From assembly GCA_003611745.1 (NCBI GenBank), contig RAYF01000030.1:1-64000 (forward strand): 64,000 bases of DNA. Direction: 5' to 3'. This stretch comes from a bacterium D16-36. GTDB lineage: Bacteria; Bacillota; Clostridia; Lachnospirales; Lachnospiraceae. The notes under the pieces were generated by a model, which searched no databases, was not told the DNA's origin, and was given only the letters and a program-made list of their open reading frames with translations. Below, piece after piece: positions 1 through 9,044 of the stretch (position 1 is its first letter; every line of letters begins with the position of its first letter). The translations under genes were made by a program, and so were the position numbers.

Positions 1-725
1 TTTTGGGTATTTTCATTTTGGTTCATTTGGTATATCATAAGATCAGCACCTCTTCTTTGGATGGTATGGGTTGTCGTAATCTTATTATACCAAAGATTAG
101 GTGCTATTTTTATGTCAATGCACCAATTGACTTCTTTATTTTGCTTAAAAGTTCAAGCATCTACACCGGATTTGTTGGTGGGAAAGTTGAGTAAATATTG
201 TTTTCAATTTTGTGGGTGAACTCAATTTCCTTTCTGCCACGCAACCGAAACGGCAAGGTGCATAAGGAAAATGCGCTCGTTGAGCGCAAGAAAAGACGGT
301 ACAGCCCTTGCAATCGGGGCTATACCGCCTAATCTGAAATTACTTCCCTCTAACCGTAAAGATTTGATTTTACTGGATATTCTCGAGCTCCCTAAATATT
401 TTATATGATTTTAATTATTATTTTATAGAATTTATAAAATTTTATAAAATCAACCTACAAACGCAATTTATTAAGGTTTTCCCACACCATCTACCTTCAC
501 AACAACAATTCCACCGAACCCTAATTATTTCTTATCCCATCCAACATAATAACACATCAATTGCACTTTTACTATAATCAAATAATCACTAATTTTCGTT
601 ATTTTTCTTGGATATTTTGCAGATTTTCCCCAAAAAAGCAGATTTTTTTATTTTTTTGAGTAAAATCACCGAATACCCAACCGAACATGCTTGATATATA
701 GAATAATACATCGGTTATCTGATGA
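1..725. other. AT-rich intergenic or relic region, no supported gene
   Basis: No convincing coding sequence is visible. A 63-codon open frame near the left edge has no recognisable family and poor start context, so I do not call it. The stretch from about 330 to 720 is strongly AT-rich and looks like untranscribed or decayed spacer. The only clear structure is the hairpin at 286-328, annotated separately. The region continues off the left edge, so its original context cannot be judged. Confidence 0.5.
286..328 (-). terminator. Rho-independent terminator (minus strand)
   Basis: Read on the minus strand, GGTATAGCCC and GGGCTGTACC form a 10-bp stem (one G-U pair) around a loop of about 9 nt. 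It is followed by GTCTTTTCTT. No intact minus-strand gene lies directly upstream within about 750 bp, so it may be a leftover of a lost gene. A second small hairpin, GCGCTC/GAGCGC, sits just beyond it. Confidence 0.6.
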
Positions 726-754
726 TTGAATATCCCTTCCACCTATGATACAAT
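726..754 (+). promoter_or_regulatory. Promoter of the type I toxin mRNA
   Basis: A TTGAAT -35 (726-731), a 17-nt spacer and a TACAAT -10 (749-754) lie about 80 nt upstream of the toxin start codon. That leaves a leader long enough for the 5'-3' pairing described for the toxin mRNA. Confidence 0.7.
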
Positions 755-833
755 ATAACTGTATAATTGAAAAGAAAGCAGGATGCGATTTCTGATAATT
801 GCCCTCTAGTCCAATGAAAGAGGGTGATGCCAT

Positions 834-914
834 ATGAGTATAATGGAAGTTCTTACATTATTGCTTGTGATTTTTACGGCACTGGCTTACATAGACGGAC
901 ATAAAAAGAAATAG
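834..914 (+). CDS. Small hydrophobic type I toxin (Fst/TxpA-like, 26 aa)
   Basis: The predicted peptide has 26 residues: a short polar start (MSIMEV), a hydrophobic stretch from about residue 5 to 19 that can span a membrane, then the charged tail IDGHKKK. This is the design of small Fst/TxpA or 'holin-like' type I toxins of Firmicutes, which damage the membrane when overproduced. An AAAGAGGG ribosome binding site lies about 9 nt upstream. The mRNA can fold so that ATTGCCCTC (798-806) in the leader pairs with GAGGGCAAT (964-972) in the 3' region, as is known for this class to delay translation. A minus-strand RNA with its own consensus promoter and terminator overlaps its 3' end. Family assignment rests on architecture, not on a database match. 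Confidence 0.75.
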   Translation: MSIMEVLTLLLVIFTALAYIDGHKKK

Positions 915-999
915 CATCCCACCGTCCAAAGTGAATGCTATTTCAAAATAAATGCTATTTACTGAGGGCAATCGGATATTGCATCCGATAAACCTTTCT
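900..999 (-). ncRNA. Predicted antisense antitoxin RNA of the type I system
   Basis: A consensus promoter (1006-1034, minus) would start an RNA near 999. This RNA would run antisense to the toxin 3' region and end at a hairpin: AAATAGCAT (909-917) pairs with ATGCTATTT (935-943) and, on the minus strand, is followed by TTTCTTTTT. The result is a stable RNA of about 100 nt complementary to the last toxin codons and 3' UTR. A second ATGCTATTT copy (952-960) offers an alternative pairing. Exact ends are inferred. Confidence 0.7.
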
Positions 1000-1005
1000 G
1001 ATTAG

Positions 1006-1034
1006 ATTATACACTAGGGCTGCTTGATTTTCAA
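1006..1034 (-). promoter_or_regulatory. Promoter of the antitoxin RNA
   Basis: On the minus strand, TTGAAA (1029-1034), a 17-nt spacer and TATAAT (1006-1011) form a near-perfect housekeeping promoter. It is stronger than the toxin promoter, as expected for an unstable antitoxin that must be in excess. Confidence 0.8.
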
Positions 1035-1085
1035 GTGGCTCTTTTCATTTTTTTATTACAATACTTATACCACCCTCATAAACAC

Positions 1086-1682
1086 CTACACCATCGGAAA
1101 AAGTAACCTGTCCAACTGGTGCCTGCAGTATGCCACAAACTCATTATGTAATCCAATACATAGTATAAAACAAGGTGTTTGTCTATCAGTTGCCACTAGC
1201 TGAATCCTCCGTAATGCGAACAGTTTAATCAGGAAATACTTCATTCCTGAAATATTGTCCCATACCATTTCATTTTCCTGTTCCTTTCCACAATCACAAA
1301 GGCAAAAATCGTTCTTATGTAACTGGTTTCCTTTTTTATCGACCATAACTATACGAACCCTATACTTATTAAATAATGAACCTACTGTTTCAAACGAGAT
1401 TTCTGCATGAAGCAAAAAACGGACATTTTCAATATCTACTAACTTTTCATCAAGCATAGTATTTGAACAATATATTATCTCTTCCTTTATACAATCAGGA
1501 ACCTTTTGTTTCCGTCCGTCTGAAATCATATCGAATGTAACTGTTGCACCATAACGAGTTGTACCCATTTGGACATCCTCTGGATTAGCATAGGGATTCA
1601 ATTTCTTTGATGTAAAATGAAAATCATCATATTTATGCCACTTGCTGAAATCTGACCTTAATTCTGATTCCTCCACTTCCAA
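1086..1682 (-). CDS. Hypothetical protein, 198 aa
   Basis: I do not recognise this protein. It is soluble with no signal peptide or membrane segment, and carries a small cysteine cluster (CLCDCG, around residue 127-132) that might bind metal. Translation appears to start at TTG (1682), with AGGGGAT a few bases upstream; the first in-frame ATG is about 40 codons in. It lies 18 nt downstream of the stop of the broken LexA-like gene on the same strand, so the two were probably one operon. It may be a cargo gene of a lost mobile element. The C-terminal third has a different, more hydrophobic composition, so a frameshifted end cannot be excluded. Confidence 0.5.
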   Translation of the reverse strand: MEVEESELRSDFSKWHKYDDFHFTSKKLNPYANPEDVQMGTTRYGATVTFDMISDGRKQKVPDCIKEEIIYCSNTMLDEKLVDIENVRFLLHAEISFETVGSLFNKYRVRIVMVDKKGNQLHKNDFCLCDCGKEQENEMVWDNISGMKYFLIKLFALRRIQLVATDRQTPCFILCIGLHNEFVAYCRHQLDRLLFPMV

Positions 1683-1700
1683 ATATCCCCTATTGTCCCG

Positions 1701-1972
1701 TTACTCCACAACTTTCCTGAACTCATAGTCAATTAACCGTATCGCCCTTGGCGAATTCCTCTTTACCCCAATCCGCCCATCCGCTTCCAGCCTCTGGAGA
1801 TAATAGAATACCGTGCCAGATGATGCCAGCCCTGTCCCTGCACAGATATCCTTATGCTTGGCGCATAGCCATTTTCCATAAAATATCCCACAATGCATTG
1901 GTATACCCTGTCAATTGTACTGGTTCCATTGTTTAACCAGATTGAAACCTGTCTTCTTTCCAACCCACTCAA
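1701..1972 (-). pseudogene. Frameshifted LexA-like winged-helix DNA-binding protein
   Basis: Two overlapping minus-strand frames together spell one LexA N-terminal-type DNA-binding domain. The upstream frame gives a helix ending in ENGYAPSIR. The downstream frame continues DICAGTGLASSGTVFYYLQR and the wing LEADGRIGVKRNSPRAIRLI. Inserting a single G after AGCATAAGG near 1850 joins them, so the gene has a one-base deletion (or a sequencing error). LexA-like stand-alone domains without the peptidase part are common regulators in mobile elements of Clostridia. No good start codon or ribosome binding site remains; the upstream part runs into the terminator at 1971-2005, which suggests real decay. 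Confidence 0.7.
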
Positions 1973-2005
1973 AAAGCATTTTGCCCTGATGGCAAAATGC
2001 TTTTT
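1971..2005 (-). terminator. Strong terminator downstream of the Wadjet operon
   Basis: AAAAAGCATTTTGCC, a CTGAT loop and GGCAAAATGCTTTTT form a 15-bp perfect stem flanked by A and T runs, so it can act in both directions. On the minus strand it lies about 110 nt after the jetC stop codon and is the natural end of that operon. Confidence 0.85.
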
Positions 2006-2116
2006 GTCTCCAACATCATAATATTAACTTATAAGCTATAAAACACAAATTTGTGATGAAAAAAGCGCACCGTAAAAGAATAGCGGCATATGTTATGGGG
2101 CGGACCAAAAGACCGG

Positions 2117-5100
2117 TCAAAAGGTCAATTCCATCTGCTCCACAACTTCAATCTGGGATACCACCATTGTTTCCGGCTCATTGCCCTTTACACGGTCAAC
2201 TTTCAGATACTGCATTCCATTTCTCAGGCTTGCAGCAATCAGGTTCAAGACATAGATATTATCAAACCGATTATAAATTGATTCACCGCCAAGCCCGGTA
2301 AGGCAGATTAACTGGGTATTTGCCTTCTTTGCCATATCCATCAATGGCTTTAAAAGATGGGATGCATTCGTCTGGGCAAATGGGTTATCCATCACAAGTA
2401 CCTTCCCCTCATTCCGGTCAGCAAAAAAATCTGTATCGTCCTTCCGCATATAATACAACAGGCTTGATAAGATAACAAATGCCGAAAGAAAACCTTCCCC
2501 GCCGGAATTTCTTGCAACTTCCGCCCATGTAATCGGATACTCCCGCTGCTCCTCTATTTTATACAGCTTAATCTGCACATTGCCAATCCCCACAACGGTA
2601 TCATAGAGATTTTTGGTAGTGACCTGTGTCCCAAAAAACTCCTGCGCATTTTCGTTCTGTTCAAAAAGCGCAACCCCCTTCTGGGTAATTTCATCAATGA
2701 AATCTATCAGCCTTAAATGGTACACACCGACATTTTCATCCCACTCTGGAAGCTGAATCTTTAACATTTTTAATGGGCGTTCCCTGACCGTAATAGTAGA
2801 ATTCGCATCTATTTTGCCAAGATTTATCTGAACATCCCTAATATAGTCCTCCATCAGTTCTATAATCTTTTCTTTTTCTTTCTCTATCACAGAAATATCC
2901 ACTTCCAGCTTTTCCATAAGATTTTCGTAGGACTGCACTGTTGTATTTAACTGCTGCAGTACCTGCGAGGCATCCTCTGCCAATTCCAGCATCGCCTCCA
3001 ATGGCTTCCTGTAAAAATCCTCAGCAAACATTTCCTTCCTGATAACTCCGTTTAAGATATGGACCAGCCTGTCCTTGGCATCCCTTCTCCTCTCTGTCAG
3101 CTCCCGGTAGTCCCTGACCAGGCTTCCTTTTTGCCTGCGAAGCTGATCACGGCTCCATTCCGCAATATCTTCCTCCCATTCCGCCTCTTCGTCAACCGCA
3201 AAATCACTATATTCTGCCAACGCAGTCAGATTTTCATCATAACTCTGCAGGGACTCCAAACAGGACGCTTCCTGCTTCTGCAGTTGATTTTCCTGAAATA
3301 CAAGCTGATTTTTTACCGCATCAAAATCCCTGTCCTGAATCTCCTGCTTTGGAAGAAGCTCCTCCCTGCCAAACTCTGCCCGGATTTGCTGCAATTTCCC
3401 CTGCATCAAGTTCCGCAAAACCTCAATCTGCGTCTCCTCTTTATGGGAAAGCATTTTTTTGTTTTCTATCTTCCCACGCAGGCTTTCTAATTTCTCCTCC
3501 AAATAGGTTTCTTTTTTTGCATTATATTCACTTCCAAGCCATGCCCCATCCTCTAACTTAAATTTAGTACAGATTCGGTCCAGCTCCTTCTTTGCATCCT
3601 GATACCTTTTCAATGCTTTTTGCTCCTGCCCCTCCAACTCCCTTAACTCTTGGGAAAGGCTGGATGTAATTGCTTTAAATCTGGCTTCCTTTTCTGCAAT
3701 ACTAAGGGCTGCCAGCCCACTGAAATCATCCAGGGATTCCTGCATATCCCCACTCGGTTCACTCTCATAATCTGCATAACACCGGAAGCATTCCTGCAAT
3801 ACCTTTTCTTCCTGCAGCAGATTTTCCCTCTCAAATTCCGCCTTCTTCAAACGCTCCTGAAGCTTTTCTAACTGGCTGCCCGACAAATGCTTTCTCTCCA
3901 TCAGAGTCTCCATCTGCTTCCGGCACTGCCCCAACTTCTCATAATCCTGCTCATATGCCGCATATGCACTGCACAGCAGCTCAAAATCCTCTATCTGTCG
4001 CTCCCTGCGCCCTATCTCCTTTGCAGCTTCCCTGATTTCTGTCTCCAGCCTTATGATCTCTTCTTTCGTCTCTGCCAATTCCTCTGATGTGCTCTGTACT
4101 TTCTCCGTACACTCTTCCATCTGTCCCTTCAATTCTTCTATCTGTTGTGCATTCTCCTCATAACGAGCCTTACTGACTGTCTGGTTTCTGACCGTCTCTT
4201 TCCTTTCAAAATATTCCTTATATTCTGTATCCCTGATTATGATTGCTTCCTTTTTCCGCTGAATCTGCTGCATGGTTTCTTCCACCAAAGCCTCTAACTT
4301 TTTCTCATCCAGAAGATTTTCATTAAACAGCACATAAAAGCTTACATCAGAAAAAGAAACAACACTGCCTGAAACCCGAGCCTGTTTTGACTCCAGTTCT
4401 TCCCTACGGATAATTGGTATTGGGAATGATGTATAAATATCCCCCGCATGTCCCGACAGCTTTTCAATCTCCCGTCCAGATAGAATCAAAGCATATGGCA
4501 AAAAAGGATGGCTGTGGACAATTTCCCGGTTTCTCTGTTCAGAATAACCGTTTTTCTTAAGCCATTCCATACCGTATACAATATGGATTCCAAGTTCTGT
4601 AAGTTCACGCTCCAACTGTTCTGGAAGCTCCAGCGTTTTCCCCTGTGTCAGCTTTTGGTACTCCCTTTGCAGGGCATCCTCTTCTTTTTCCAAGTCACGG
4701 CGCAGCTTTGCGATCTCCCTCAGCTTTCTCTCAGAAACATGAAGGATTTTTTCTGTGTCAAAATGGTCTTCACCGCCCATATCCAGATATTTCATAATGG
4801 CAGACCGGATTGATAACTCTTCTTCAAAATCCTGATGAAGCTTCTCTTTCTGTCCCTTCTCCCATTCTTTCTGCTGCAGGGCCTTTCTCTGTTCCTCAAG
4901 GGAGCGCTCCAAGCTTCTGACCCGTTCCTTAGAATCTTCCGCCTGCTTCTTCCTCCTGCCCTGCCGCCTTGCGGCATCTTCCCCTTCCTTTCTGTACACC
5001 TCTTTTTTTATCTCCAGCATGCCAGGTTCATAGGCACCCATAATATTGCGGGACAGGCTTTCCCCGTAGCGGGCATTATAGCGCTCTTCCTGCACATCAT

Positions 5101-6550
5101 ACGATTTTACGCTGCTCTTTAGCGCCCCCTCCTTCGCAGCGTTCTCCCTAATCTCCTGCTCCAATGCCTCTATTTTTTCTTTCCTCTCTAAAATATCCCG
5201 GTTCGTCCTCTGTACCTCGTCTGCCCTCTTTTCCTGAGCTGCAGCATTTTCCCCTAACAACGTTTCATAATGGCGGCGCAGCTCGTATCCAAGAAAAATG
5301 CGCTCCGGCACAAGGTCTTCGTCCTTCTTGTGAAATACCGATACTTTCTGGCGGATTTCCTCTAAATCAGCCCTTTCCAGTTTTACCACCGATTGCTGCC
5401 TTGCACATAACAGGACATGGAGCTGTCTTTCTTCCTCCTGCCGCTCCCTTTCCAATTCATCCTGTTCCATCGTAAACATATCACGGTTCATAATATGGTA
5501 TTTCTGCTTTTCCTCTAACTCGTAATATTCCCCTGACAATCTCTCGTATTCGATATGCTCTATCGACTGCCGGATTTCCTGCAGGTTCCCTCTGATGCCC
5601 TGCATTTTCTCCTGTGCAGCGTCTTTTACTAGATTCAGGCTCCGGATAAAGCAGGCAATCCTGCCCTCCTGCTGCTGCTTTTTGTCCTCCACATCCTGAT
5701 ACTGCAAAGCCTTCTCTTCTATCTGTGCCCCCTCTTCTTTAAACAGACGGATCGTATCACGGCGCTGAATTTTAGACTGGTTATCCTTATACTGCCCGAC
5801 ATATTTTCCGATAATAGCCTGAAATTCCCTCATCCGGTCTTTTTCCCTATTCAGCTTGCCTTCCACCGCTTCCAAAAACCACTTTTCTACCAAACCTCTT
5901 TCATCCCTGCAGTCCGCAAAAAGGTTTGACAATCCAGACTCCTCCAAATTTACTTTTTTAATAATCGTCTCCCATTCTTTATAATTAATCTGGTATTCCA
6001 TTAATTTATCAAAATACTGCCTTGACTGGGCAGAATTCGCCATATCATAGTAAAAAAATCTCAGGGAGGAATCCTTTTTAAAGCCCTCGAAAAGCTGACG
6101 GCAGAACACAAAATTCTTTAAAACCATCTCCTTCTTCCCTTTTTCCACAACTGGCAGGCTGTGGATATCTGTCAGGCAAGGCTCCTGATACTCCGAGACA
6201 AAATTAATCATATCAAGGTTTTCTGACTGCTCCCCCTCGGTACTCTGGCTCCTCCTGACCATCATCCCTGTGAGGGCATACCCCGCCCCCTGGTCCAACT
6301 GCCATTCCACCATAATAAAAGTCGGCTTTCCCGTTGTAAAATAACTCTCAAATGGGCGGTCCTTTGCATCCCTGTACCGCTTATGGACAAACGGGGCCAT
6401 CATCATCTGTACCAAAACAGACTTTCCCCCTCCATTGCGCAGGGACAGCAGCGTACTCTCCCCATTCATATAAAATATTTCATCATTTATTTTAATAGAA
6501 TTATTATTGTAATTCAGATTAATAAAGCGCATTGCATTGATTTTACTCAT
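2117..6550 (-). CDS. jetC: Wadjet system SMC ATPase JetC
   Basis: This 1,477-residue protein has the layout of a MukB/SbcC-like SMC ATPase. A Walker A motif RNGGGKS lies at about residues 38-44. It is followed by very long charged coiled coils with a central hinge-like break. An ABC signature (SGGEG) starts 129 residues from the C-terminus, and a Walker B strand (VLVMD) about 95 residues from it. In Wadjet, JetC with JetA and JetB forms an SMC motor that extrudes DNA loops and selects small circular DNA for cleavage by JetD. The start chosen is the ATG at 6550, which overlaps the jetB stop codon by 8 bp, a sign of translational coupling. The residue after the Walker B aspartate is Asn (DNPF), not the usual Glu. 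It is the last gene of the D-A-B-C operon. Confidence 0.93.
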   Translation of the reverse strand: MSKINAMRFINLNYNNNSIKINDEIFYMNGESTLLSLRNGGGKSVLVQMMMAPFVHKRYRDAKDRPFESYFTTGKPTFIMVEWQLDQGAGYALTGMMVRRSQSTEGEQSENLDMINFVSEYQEPCLTDIHSLPVVEKGKKEMVLKNFVFCRQLFEGFKKDSSLRFFYYDMANSAQSRQYFDKLMEYQINYKEWETIIKKVNLEESGLSNLFADCRDERGLVEKWFLEAVEGKLNREKDRMREFQAIIGKYVGQYKDNQSKIQRRDTIRLFKEEGAQIEEKALQYQDVEDKKQQQEGRIACFIRSLNLVKDAAQEKMQGIRGNLQEIRQSIEHIEYERLSGEYYELEEKQKYHIMNRDMFTMEQDELERERQEEERQLHVLLCARQQSVVKLERADLEEIRQKVSVFHKKDEDLVPERIFLGYELRRHYETLLGENAAAQEKRADEVQRTNRDILERKEKIEALEQEIRENAAKEGALKSSVKSYDVQEERYNARYGESLSRNIMGAYEPGMLEIKKEVYRKEGEDAARRQGRRKKQAEDSKERVRSLERSLEEQRKALQQKEWEKGQKEKLHQDFEEELSIRSAIMKYLDMGGEDHFDTEKILHVSERKLREIAKLRRDLEKEEDALQREYQKLTQGKTLELPEQLERELTELGIHIVYGMEWLKKNGYSEQRNREIVHSHPFLPYALILSGREIEKLSGHAGDIYTSFPIPIIRREELESKQARVSGSVVSFSDVSFYVLFNENLLDEKKLEALVEETMQQIQRKKEAIIIRDTEYKEYFERKETVRNQTVSKARYEENAQQIEELKGQMEECTEKVQSTSEELAETKEEIIRLETEIREAAKEIGRRERQIEDFELLCSAYAAYEQDYEKLGQCRKQMETLMERKHLSGSQLEKLQERLKKAEFERENLLQEEKVLQECFRCYADYESEPSGDMQESLDDFSGLAALSIAEKEARFKAITSSLSQELRELEGQEQKALKRYQDAKKELDRICTKFKLEDGAWLGSEYNAKKETYLEEKLESLRGKIENKKMLSHKEETQIEVLRNLMQGKLQQIRAEFGREELLPKQEIQDRDFDAVKNQLVFQENQLQKQEASCLESLQSYDENLTALAEYSDFAVDEEAEWEEDIAEWSRDQLRRQKGSLVRDYRELTERRRDAKDRLVHILNGVIRKEMFAEDFYRKPLEAMLELAEDASQVLQQLNTTVQSYENLMEKLEVDISVIEKEKEKIIELMEDYIRDVQINLGKIDANSTITVRERPLKMLKIQLPEWDENVGVYHLRLIDFIDEITQKGVALFEQNENAQEFFGTQVTTKNLYDTVVGIGNVQIKLYKIEEQREYPITWAEVARNSGGEGFLSAFVILSSLLYYMRKDDTDFFADRNEGKVLVMDNPFAQTNASHLLKPLMDMAKKANTQLICLTGLGGESIYNRFDNIYVLNLIAASLRNGMQYLKVDRVKGNEPETMVVSQIEVVEQMELTF

Positions 6551-7253
6551 CCTCTGCCACCCCCAATACACGCAGGATTCTTTGATAATTATTTTGGTTT
6601 AGCAGGTTCCAGTCCATAAAATTGTCCAGCTTTTTTGTCGTCATGATCATTTCATCCTGCTCTATATATTCGATAAGTCCCTGCTTTTGCAAAAATGTGA
6701 GGATCTGGTGCAAAAAACCCTCCTTTGTTGTGCGGGCATGCGATCCCTTTTCATCGGAGCGGAGCGCTTCATATGCCTCCAAAATATCGTGAAAAGCAAT
6801 CCCGTCCTCCTCAGAATCCCCTGCGTTTTCTGCCCCCTCTTTTAAACGGGCGGAAATGCAATTCTGCAGTTCTCCCACCCTGATATATTCTCTCGTTTTA
6901 CTGCTGCTTCCCTGTCCGTCGAAAAATTCCACCAGTACGGTTAAAATAACAAATTGTGAAAGATAATAGTCCTTATCCGTCGCATTGGACTTACACAGAA
7001 CTGCCTTAAGCTGCGGCTTAGAAAATCCCAGAAAATTATTTTCCTCCTTAGGAATCAGATAAATCACATTCCCATACCGTTCAATGGTGCTACCTGCAAG
7101 CTCCCCCTGTGATTTCACAAGATTCTGCACCTCTTCCCTCTCCGTATATGCCTTATACAGTGCATCCTCTGCCTCCCCTTTCATCTCATGGTGCTCCAGA
7201 AGATAATAAAAAATCTCTTGGCTTGCCCTGACATCTTCTATCTCATATGCCAT
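6543..7253 (-). CDS. jetB: Wadjet system MukE-like subunit JetB
   Basis: This 236-residue acidic, soluble protein lies between the kleisin-like and SMC genes, the position of the MukE/KITE-like subunit in Wadjet operons. Helical segments (QEIFYYLLEHHE; FLHQILTFLQKQGLIEYIE) suit a winged-helix dimer that binds the kleisin. The start is the ATG at 7253, preceded by GGGGGAGAACG; an upstream in-frame extension of 28 codons lacks a better ribosome binding site and looks untranslated. A 139-nt gap separates it from jetA, and its stop overlaps jetC. The family assignment comes mainly from context and size. The sequence resembles the DUF6063-type JetB of Firmicutes as I recall it, which needs a profile search. 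Confidence 0.85.
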   Translation of the reverse strand: MAYEIEDVRASQEIFYYLLEHHEMKGEAEDALYKAYTEREEVQNLVKSQGELAGSTIERYGNVIYLIPKEENNFLGFSKPQLKAVLCKSNATDKDYYLSQFVILTVLVEFFDGQGSSSKTREYIRVGELQNCISARLKEGAENAGDSEEDGIAFHDILEAYEALRSDEKGSHARTTKEGFLHQILTFLQKQGLIEYIEQDEMIMTTKKLDNFMDWNLLNQNNYQRILRVLGVAEDE

Positions 7254-7392
7254 CGTTCTCCCCCATTTCTGTAAAACTAAACCAACCCGTAAATATCCAA
7301 AAAATACTGTACATCCACACTCACACCTTATTTCCATAGGAGATCATATCCTGCTGGCCCCTGTATCAGAAATCCCTGATACAGCCCACAGA

Positions 7393-9012
7393 TTATCCCT
7401 TCCGCTCTACCTCAATAATTACATTGGAGCATTTAATATTTTTTCTCTCTCCGTTTTCCCCCATAATATTCTCAAAAACAACAGTATCGCCCTTCTCGGC
7501 ACGATATGTCAGAATCCGCAAAAGCCCGCTATTTTCCGGATAATCCTCCACCAGATGAAGAACCATCTCGTTTAGCTGGAATCCGACCGGCCTGTCCTGA
7601 ATATATTCACTGCGCTCTTTTTGCAGCGCAGTGATATCTATCTCCCTGTTCCTGATTAATTCTACCATAATCTCTTTAAATATTTCTACATCCGGAATCA
7701 GCTTGTCCCTTAAATCATCATCTTCCGATATTATTTCCCTGATTCCCTCCAGCGAAATATTCCCTGCCCTGTCTGCCATTTCCAAAATAACCAGAAGGCT
7801 TTCCTCGTATTTCTTTAACTTTTCTCTCCGCAGCCTTTCCTGCTCTGCCTCCCATTCCTCTTCATCAAAATCAATCTGCTCTGTGGAATCCTTTTCCTCC
7901 TTCTTGCGGACCGGCCTCTGTAATTCAAACGCCTTGTTGATATTATACGTCTTGTCAATCTCCCTGTTAAACAGCGGCCTTAAAAAATAATCCAGATTTT
8001 CCAAAGCCTTAGGATTTTCCAATATTTTATCATATAATTCTGTCCGCAGGGGAAACCTCTTAATCAGCGACATCTGGGATAATGCCTCCAATTCCCTTGT
8101 GTAAACTGCCTTCAAATCGAAATGGCTGTTTAATATCCTCTGATGTTCATCTATTGTCCGGCTTAAATAACGCTCAATTTCACGCAGATGGTTTAATTTC
8201 TCCTCGTCCTTCCGGCTGAGGCGCTTTACATTAATATTCTCCTCCTCCAATTCTTTTGCCCTGCTCTTCACCAGATCATGGTAATTTTGGAATTTCTGCT
8301 TTGTATCACTGATTGTTTCCAGATTTTCCAGAAGAATCTCCTCATAATCCTTTACTGAATAGTTGAGCGCATTTCTCCTGATCTTTCCCATTGCTTCCTG
8401 TATCTTCTGAAGCTGTATCCGCATCAGGTTAAAAACATTTTTTATTTCATCCACTGCCTTATCATAGCTTTGTTTTTCCAGATGCATCTGAAAAATCATT
8501 TCATGAATCGTCAGTTTCATATTATTTTCAATCTCAAGGGTAGACAAAAGAAGATTATAACCGTCATCCGTCAGATAGTAAGAAGTCCTTTTCAAATCCT
8601 GATCTATATAGACAATCTTATTTGCAACATAACTGATATGCATAATGTGATAGGCATTGCTCTCAAAATCAAACCCATCAAAATACATAACCTTCCCTTC
8701 GTTTGATAAAACGACATTGACAATAAAGTCCCCCAGGCGCCTGCATTCGTCATAATCCAGATTCTTCCCGAAATGCTGCACATTTACTGTATCAATATAG
8801 GCGCCAATATCATCCATCGTACAATTTTCCTCTTTTAAAGACTGCTCCATAATATAGAGCATAACCGTAAAAACCAAATTAATCTGTTCGTCAGCTTTTA
8901 AAAAGCCATACTGCTTCCATGTTGTTTTCTGGATGCTGTTTTGAATCAACACAACGTACATCCCTATATGCTTCATCCTCTTAGGAAAATGCTCCAAAAA
9001 ATCATACCGCAT
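7393..9012 (-). CDS. jetA: Wadjet system kleisin-like subunit JetA
   Basis: This 539-residue soluble protein starts with a helical domain (residues 1-130) followed by a small winged-helix-like segment (TSYYLTDDGYNLLLSTLEIE). A long coiled coil follows (about 195-310), then an acidic linker (about 370-400) and a C-terminal globular part. That order matches MukF/JetA kleisins, which bridge the SMC heads. It resembles DUF5716-type JetA proteins of Clostridia. The start ATG at 9012 has AGAGGATGATGGG upstream. It begins 32 nt after the jetD stop, so the four genes form one operon in the order D-A-B-C, a layout associated with the non-type-I Wadjet classes. Function is inferred from the complete gene set. 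Confidence 0.88.
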   Translation of the reverse strand: MRYDFLEHFPKRMKHIGMYVVLIQNSIQKTTWKQYGFLKADEQINLVFTVMLYIMEQSLKEENCTMDDIGAYIDTVNVQHFGKNLDYDECRRLGDFIVNVVLSNEGKVMYFDGFDFESNAYHIMHISYVANKIVYIDQDLKRTSYYLTDDGYNLLLSTLEIENNMKLTIHEMIFQMHLEKQSYDKAVDEIKNVFNLMRIQLQKIQEAMGKIRRNALNYSVKDYEEILLENLETISDTKQKFQNYHDLVKSRAKELEEENINVKRLSRKDEEKLNHLREIERYLSRTIDEHQRILNSHFDLKAVYTRELEALSQMSLIKRFPLRTELYDKILENPKALENLDYFLRPLFNREIDKTYNINKAFELQRPVRKKEEKDSTEQIDFDEEEWEAEQERLRREKLKKYEESLLVILEMADRAGNISLEGIREIISEDDDLRDKLIPDVEIFKEIMVELIRNREIDITALQKERSEYIQDRPVGFQLNEMVLHLVEDYPENSGLLRILTYRAEKGDTVVFENIMGENGERKNIKCSNVIIEVERKG

Positions 9013-9044
9013 CCCATCATCCTCTTTTTATAGTTTCACTTCAG

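Noticed and set aside
3-194. 63-codon open frame at the left edge
   Set aside because: No family, no ribosome binding site, AT-rich composition; likely chance.
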